Below are positions 51,311-54,964 of a stretch of 54,964 nt of DNA, piece by piece. Position 1 is the stretch's first letter, and the number at the start of each line of letters is the position of its first letter. The stretch spans positions 1-54,964 of the forward strand of contig NZ_LZSY01000175.1 in the NCBI RefSeq assembly GCF_001665625.1, in the 5' to 3' direction. The notes under the pieces were generated by a model. That model did not search any database, was not told the DNA's origin, and was given only the letters and a program-made list of their open reading frames with translations. Position numbers and translations under genes: made by a program. Source of the stretch: Mycolicibacterium peregrinum (GTDB taxonomy: Bacteria; Actinomycetota; Actinomycetes; Mycobacteriales; Mycobacteriaceae).

Positions 51311-52852
51311 TCAACGGGCGATTGCAGCAATCTGCTGACGGATGACGAACTTCTGCACCTTGCCGCTGGCCGTGCGGGGCAAGTCTTCGGCCAGATGTAG
51401 CTCTTCCGGCCACTTCTGCCGGGCCACCCCGTTGGATTCGAAATGCGACCGGACCTGATCGAGGGTGGGCATCGCGCCGCCGTCGCGCACCCGCAGCACG
51501 GCGGCCACCCGCTCCCCCAACCGGGCATCGGGAGCGGCCACCACGATCGCCTCGATCACATCCGGGAGGCCGAGCAGAACCTCCTCCACCTCCAGCGCGC
51601 TGATGTTCTCGCCGCCCCGGATGATCAGATCGGTGGTGCGGTCGGTGATCGTCAGATACCCGTCGTCGTCGAGCACCCCGATGTCCCCGGTCCGGTACCA
51701 CCCGTCGGCGTCGAAATGCTTTGCGGTGAGGGCATCGTCGGTGTAGCCGAGGCACAGGTCTGGTCCGCGGCTGAAGATCTCGCCATTGGGCCCGAGCCTG
51801 ATCTCCACGCCGGGCCGCACATTGCCGTCGGTGTACAACCGCTTGGCTTCAGGAGCCCCTGCGCCGGACCCGGTGATCGACGGATGCTCGGTGCTCCCAT
51901 AGGAACGGAAGACGAACAGGCCCAGATCGGCCAGTCGCCGGGTGACGGCCGCCGGTACCGTCGAGCCACCCAGCCCGACGGTGGTGAACCGGGCCAGATG
52001 GCGTTCGCTGAACTGCGGATGGTCCATCAGGCTGGTGACGAAATACGGTGGCCCGCCGCCGATCGACAATTCGTCCTGCTCGATCAGCTCCAGCACCTTG
52101 CCCGGATCCCACACGTCGCACAGATCGATCGGCGCACCCTCGAGCACCGGGATCAGGAACGCGCCGAGCATGCCGATGAAGTGCCCGACGGGCGTGGCGG
52201 TGAGCTGACGGCCCCGGTCCGGCGGGTAGTTCTCCAGCAGCTGGCGGGTTTCGAAGCCCAGCGTCTGGTGACTGTGGATGACGCCCTTGGGCTCGCGGGT
52301 GGTTCCGGAGGTGAACGCGATCAGGGCCGGCGCCGCCGGATCGGCGGTCAGCGTGCCGCTCATCGGCTCGTCGGCGAGTAGGTCGTCGAAACTGGCCTGT
52401 CCGACCAACCCGACGATCGGCACCTCGGCACACAGGTCGGGCTGGAACGTCATCCGGCCGAACTGTTCGGTGGTGATGAACACCTTCGGCTTCGCCGTGG
52501 CCATGATGTGGCCGAGTTCCTTGCGTCCGTAGAAGTGCACGATCGGTACCGTCACAGCACCGAGGAACGCCGAGGCCCAGAACGCGACCGCGGCCTCCAT
52601 CCAGTTCGGCAGCTGCATGGCCACGACGTCGCCGGGCCCGACTCCGCGATCACGAAGCCCGGCCGCCAGGCGCCGGGCGGTGCGCTCGACCTCGCCGAAG
52701 GTGCCGCGGTACGGACGTGTCGCGGAATGCACGTGGAAGCCGGCATCGGGGCTGGCAGCCAGACCGTCGGCCAGCATCTGGCCCAAGGTTTCGGGCCGCC
52801 ACCAGCCTTCTTCGACGTACCGTTTGGTCAGCTCAACGGGGATGTCGCGCAC
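51311..52852 (-). CDS. Acyl-CoA synthetase (FadD-type)
   Basis: A 513-residue adenylate-forming CoA ligase. Motifs: IAFTSGTTREPKGVIHSH, VFRSYGSTEHPS, DGWYRTGDIGVLDDDGY, DLIIRGGENISALEVEEVL and the final PRTASGKVQKF with the catalytic Lys. Start GTG 52852: the frame stays open to 53344 but lies opposite the divergent echA, so only the part after the shared promoter can be coding. With GTG 52852 the operator-like repeat ends 13 bp before the start, so the mRNA leader must be very short or absent. It is distinct from the ligase at 48559, so two substrates or two steps need activation. Confidence 0.85.
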   Translation of the reverse strand: MRDIPVELTKRYVEEGWWRPETLGQMLADGLAASPDAGFHVHSATRPYRGTFGEVERTARRLAAGLRDRGVGPGDVVAMQLPNWMEAAVAFWASAFLGAVTVPIVHFYGRKELGHIMATAKPKVFITTEQFGRMTFQPDLCAEVPIVGLVGQASFDDLLADEPMSGTLTADPAAPALIAFTSGTTREPKGVIHSHQTLGFETRQLLENYPPDRGRQLTATPVGHFIGMLGAFLIPVLEGAPIDLCDVWDPGKVLELIEQDELSIGGGPPYFVTSLMDHPQFSERHLARFTTVGLGGSTVPAAVTRRLADLGLFVFRSYGSTEHPSITGSGAGAPEAKRLYTDGNVRPGVEIRLGPNGEIFSRGPDLCLGYTDDALTAKHFDADGWYRTGDIGVLDDDGYLTITDRTTDLIIRGGENISALEVEEVLLGLPDVIEAIVVAAPDARLGERVAAVLRVRDGGAMPTLDQVRSHFESNGVARQKWPEELHLAEDLPRTASGKVQKFVIRQQIAAIAR

Positions 52853-52864
52853 AACGGTGATGTT

Positions 52865-52883
52865 ATTCTCATCAAACGAGAAT
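52865..52883. promoter_or_regulatory. Shared operator between fadD and echA
   Basis: ATTCTC-ATCAAAC-GAGAAT (52865-52883) is a perfect inverted repeat in the middle of the 58-bp gap between the two divergent starts, ending in the octamer ACGAGAAT (52876-52883). It could silence both genes at once. Confidence 0.65.
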
Positions 52884-52910
52884 GCCAATCCCGGAACTGG
52901 AGAACGTTTG

Positions 52911-53627
52911 ATGGTCGACCTCGAAATCGACGGCGAACTGGCGGTCATCACGATCGACCGCCCGCAGGCACGCAATGCCATCTCGCTGGACACCATGGAT
53001 GCGCTGAACAAAGCGTTGGACGGCGCCGCCGGCGCGTCCGCCCTGGTGATCACCGGGGGCGGCGACCGCGCCTTTGTCTCCGGAGGTGACCTCAAGGAAC
53101 TGGCAGCCTTGCGCACCGAACTCGAGGCGTCGGAGATGGCCTGGCGGATGCGCACGATCTGCGACCGCATCGCCGGGTTCGACGGACCGGTCATCGCGGC
53201 GCTCAACGGCCATGCCTTGGGCGGCGGGGCCGAGGTCGCCGTGGCCGCAGACATCCGCATCGCCGCCGATGACATCAAGATCGGCTTCAACCAGGTTGCC
53301 CTGGCGATCATGCCTGCCTGGGGCGGAGCCGAACGGCTGGCCACCCTGGTCGGTCGTAGCCGGGCCCTGCTGCTCGCCGGAACCGGCCGGATCCTCGGTG
53401 CGCGCGAGGCGGAGCAGTTCGGCTTGATCGACCAGGTGGTACCCCGCGCCGAGTTCGCCGAGACCTGGCGGTCGACGGCGCAGTTGCTGGCGCGGCGTCA
53501 GGCCGGTGAGGTCAAACGAGTGATCAACGGTGTGTCCACCACCGAGGCCGTTTCGGCCTTCGCCCGGCTCTGGTGCTCCGACGAGCACTGGGCCGCCGCG
53601 GACAAGGTGATGAACAAGGGTAAGTAG
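52911..53627 (+). CDS. Enoyl-CoA hydratase/isomerase family protein
   Basis: A 238-residue crotonase, shorter than usual. Motifs: TIDRPQARNAISLDTMDALN, the first oxyanion block FVSGGDLKEL, the second NGHALGGGAEVAVAADIRIAA, then FNQVALAIMPAWGGAERL where canonical hydratases have a Glu after the Pro/Ala-Gly turn. ATG 52911 behind GGAGAACG. It is divergent from fadD and probably performs a hydration or ring-opening step on the activated acid. The C-terminal trimerisation helix is present but short. Confidence 0.87.
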   Translation: MVDLEIDGELAVITIDRPQARNAISLDTMDALNKALDGAAGASALVITGGGDRAFVSGGDLKELAALRTELEASEMAWRMRTICDRIAGFDGPVIAALNGHALGGGAEVAVAADIRIAADDIKIGFNQVALAIMPAWGGAERLATLVGRSRALLLAGTGRILGAREAEQFGLIDQVVPRAEFAETWRSTAQLLARRQAGEVKRVINGVSTTEAVSAFARLWCSDEHWAAADKVMNKGK

Positions 53628-53642
53628 GCCTTGCGGGCAACG

Positions 53643-54113
53643 TCAGGGAACGTGCACGCAGCCCACGCCGGGAACGCAACCGCCACCGCCACCCGGTCCG
53701 CCGCCACCGGTCGGGCCACCCGGAATCGAGCCGCCGCCACCGCCCGGTCCGCCACTGCCGGTCGGGCCGCCGGGAATCTCACCACCGCCACCGCCGGGGC
53801 CACCGCCACCGGTCGGGCCACCGGGAATCGAACCACCCCCGCCTTCGGGACCGCCGCCACCGGTGGGACCACCCGGAACGGTGCCTTCGCCACCGGGGGC
53901 CGGAGCAGTGGTCTCCACAGTGGCGGGTGTGGTGACGGGGGTGGTGGGCGTGGTGACAGAGGTCGTCGACGGGGCAGTGTCCTCACTCGACCCGCAACCG
54001 GCGAGTGGCGCCGCGGTGAGCGCGATGCCCATCCCCACGGTCATCGACCACTTCCGGACACGGACCCAAGGGTCGCCGTTGCGGGCCGTCCTCGTAGGCC
54101 GGGTTATTGACAT
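53643..54113 (-). CDS. Gly/Pro-repeat lipoprotein
   Basis: A 156-residue protein starting at ATG 54113. After a basic N-terminus (RNGDPWVRVRK) comes a hydrophobic signal sequence ending in the lipobox LAGC, so it is probably a lipoprotein handled by LspA. The mature part has a Thr/Pro linker (TTSVTTPTTPVTTP), then four copies of a 17-residue repeat of the type IPGGPTGGGGPGGGGGS. It ends in CVPGVGCVHVP with two cysteines. The repeat is extended and should reach across the cell wall. Function unknown. It lies between echA (16 bp, convergent) and the VOC gene on the same strand. Confidence 0.72.
   Translation of the reverse strand: MSITRPTRTARNGDPWVRVRKWSMTVGMGIALTAAPLAGCGSSEDTAPSTTSVTTPTTPVTTPATVETTAPAPGGEGTVPGGPTGGGGPEGGGGSIPGGPTGGGGPGGGGGEIPGGPTGSGGPGGGGGSIPGGPTGGGGPGGGGGCVPGVGCVHVP
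53676..53891 (-). repeat. 51-bp tandem repeat array, four units
   Basis: Four imperfect units of about 51 bp (17 codons, I/VPGGPTGxGGPxGGGGx) make up the C-terminal half of the lipoprotein gene. Unit number is likely to vary between strains. Confidence 0.85.
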
Positions 54114-54221
54114 GGTGAGACTCCAGTTTCAGCCAGGGCACTTTTTGCGCTCGGAACGACTGGGTTCCCACTGACCGCCGGCTTGAATCATCGCCGGCGG
54201 GCATACGTCACCGCACCCGGA

Positions 54222-54749
54222 TCAGCCGCCCAATTCCCGGACCGGGTCACTGCCGTCCCAAGCGACAGCCTGTTCCCGCACATAGGCGCCCATGCCGCCG
54301 GAGGATTCGGTCAGCTCCATGATCTCGACGATCGCCGCCCCGGTCGGCGGTTCGAAGTAAGCGAAGCGCACGCCCTCGCCCTCGCCACCCGACCACACCA
54401 GGGGCCAACCGGCCTCGGCGAGCTTCGCCATCGCCGTATCGAAATCGGCTGTCCAATAGGCGAGTTGGTGAAAGCCACCACCGGCCGGAGCGCCCGCGAG
54501 GAACTCGGTGAAGATGCTGGGCGTGTCATCGAGTTGTTGGATCAACTCGACCTGCAGGTCACCGCTGTTGGACAACGCGAGAGACAGCCTCACCTCGCAG
54601 GGCTCACCGCGGTAGCTCACTCGCTGCGGCAGGTTGCGGATCACGAACCACGGGCCGACGCCCATCTTCAGCCAGCCCGATATCGCGTCGTCCAGGTCGG
54701 TGACCACGTACCCGATCTGGCGGACCTCCCCTGGTAGAACCTCGCTCAA
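54222..54749 (-). CDS. VOC-family (glyoxalase-like) protein
   Basis: A 175-residue protein with two vicinal-oxygen-chelate modules: QIGYVVTDLDDAISGWLKMGVGPWFV at the N-terminus and GGFHQLAYWTADFDTAMAKLAEAGWPLVW in the middle, with metal-ligand candidates His/Glu in the second (HQLAYW, EIMEL). This arrangement occurs in methylmalonyl-CoA-epimerase-like and ring-cleavage-related VOC proteins. TTG 54749 is preferred because of GGAGGGAG at the right distance; GTG 54785 is the longer alternative. It faces the OB-fold gene across an operator-like repeat. Confidence 0.8.
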   Translation of the reverse strand: MSEVLPGEVRQIGYVVTDLDDAISGWLKMGVGPWFVIRNLPQRVSYRGEPCEVRLSLALSNSGDLQVELIQQLDDTPSIFTEFLAGAPAGGGFHQLAYWTADFDTAMAKLAEAGWPLVWSGGEGEGVRFAYFEPPTGAAIVEIMELTESSGGMGAYVREQAVAWDGSDPVRELGG

Positions 54750-54804
54750 GCCGACTCCCTCCGCCGTCCCATCTGAACTGCCCACGAGAGCCTACCGAGA
54801 AGCG

Positions 54805-54823
54805 GTTCTCACTAGACGAGAAT
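54805..54823. promoter_or_regulatory. Operator-like repeat between the VOC and OB-fold genes
   Basis: GTTCTC-ACTAGAC-GAGAAT (54805-54823) has TTCTC-N7-GAGAA symmetry, identical in layout to the site between fadD and echA, and again ends in ACGAGAAT (54816-54823). The divergent starts are at 54749 and 54849. Confidence 0.65.
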
Positions 54824-54848
54824 TGCATTTCCAGTTATCGTCAGCGAC

Positions 54849-54964
54849 GTGTCAACTCAGATTGCTCTGGCGCCCGAGATCTCGACGTGGCCCGACGCCG
54901 AACCCCAGCTGATCGGCAGCCGTTGCACCGACTGCGCGGCCACCACCTTCCCCGCCCAGGCCCC
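54849..54964 (+). CDS. OB-fold/Zn-ribbon (DUF35-type) protein, 5' part only
   Basis: GTG 54849 opens a frame that runs off the window: 38 codons are visible. ALAPEISTWPDAEPQLIGSRCTDCAATTFPAQ contains the first CxxC of a zinc ribbon and the usual phrase LIGSRCTDC. DUF35 proteins partner with thiolase-like lipid-transfer proteins and often form part of steroid side-chain or beta-oxidation complexes. The gene is divergent from the VOC gene and shares its operator-like repeat. The thiolase-like partner would be expected just right of the window. Confidence 0.75.
   Translation, partial: MSTQIALAPEISTWPDAEPQLIGSRCTDCAATTFPAQA

Noticed and set aside
52853..53344. N-terminal extension of the divergent fadD frame
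   Set aside because: It runs antisense through echA, which has clear family motifs and a good ribosome binding site.
53676..53891. CRISPR-like array
   Set aside because: The units are contiguous coding repeats of 51 bp with no spacers, inside an open frame with a lipoprotein signal.

Overview
The window is high-GC actinobacterial chromosome. It carries a type I FAS of the mycobacterial kind, a mycolate-reductase-type SDR, a PPE protein, an LdtMt2-type L,D-transpeptidase and Mce-associated proteins. It is almost certainly a Mycobacterium, most likely a fast-growing Mycolicibacterium. From about 3.4 to 41.9 kb the gene order follows, from memory, the M. tuberculosis block Rv2495c-Rv2524c. Differences are an S9 peptidase gene beside the TetR gene, no scoAB/fadD35 homologues, and an accessory stretch between the His and Lys tRNAs.

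Layout. 0-2.4 kb: the end of an unrecognised Pro-rich protein with a strong terminator, two tandemly duplicated small secreted proteins, and a signal peptidase II gene (lspA) overlapping a small membrane protein gene. 2.6-13.1 kb: an enoyl-CoA hydratase, then a leucine/branched-chain catabolic set on the minus strand. It reads accD1-accA1-fadE19-MaoC-citE, every junction overlapping, followed after a 302-bp gap by bkdA-bkdB-bkdC. A divergent TetR gene shares a 70-bp promoter region with accD1 that holds two GTTA-N8-TAAC palindromes. 13.7-21.2 kb: S9 peptidase, Pro-rich membrane protein, MFS protein, CmrA-type reductase, HerA-like ATPase, oligoribonuclease and tRNA-His. 21.2-27.7 kb: a membrane protein, a PPE protein with a 41-residue His/Asp tract behind a Fur-family-like box, an SDR, a DUF899-SRPBCC operon, an NTF2-like protein, LdtB and tRNA-Lys with its terminator. 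27.9-28.9 kb: about 1 kb without a convincing gene. 28.9-41.9 kb: a small membrane protein, Bcp peroxiredoxin, a cation exchanger, an M20 dipeptidase, AcpS and the 3085-residue FAS-I. AcpS sits next to the synthase whose ACP domain it modifies.

42.5-46.8 kb: a MerR regulator, an MFS permease, an LtrA-like membrane protein and a short SARP-like regulator whose stop overlaps the start of a 38-residue membrane peptide. 46.8-55 kb is the most interesting stretch: two orphan Mce-associated membrane proteins, two acyl-CoA ligases, an amidohydrolase, an enoyl-CoA hydratase, a Gly-rich lipoprotein, a VOC protein and the start of an OB-fold/Zn-ribbon protein. Four promoter regions here share the octamer ACGAGAAT, in three cases as part of an obvious TTCTC/GAGAA inverted repeat. 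This suggests one regulon for uptake and CoA-dependent breakdown of an unidentified lipid or cyclic substrate, continuing past the right edge.

The two best candidates for undescribed biology are this regulon and the His-rich PPE protein behind the Fur-like box. All functional statements come from reading the sequence and recalling families; no search was run.
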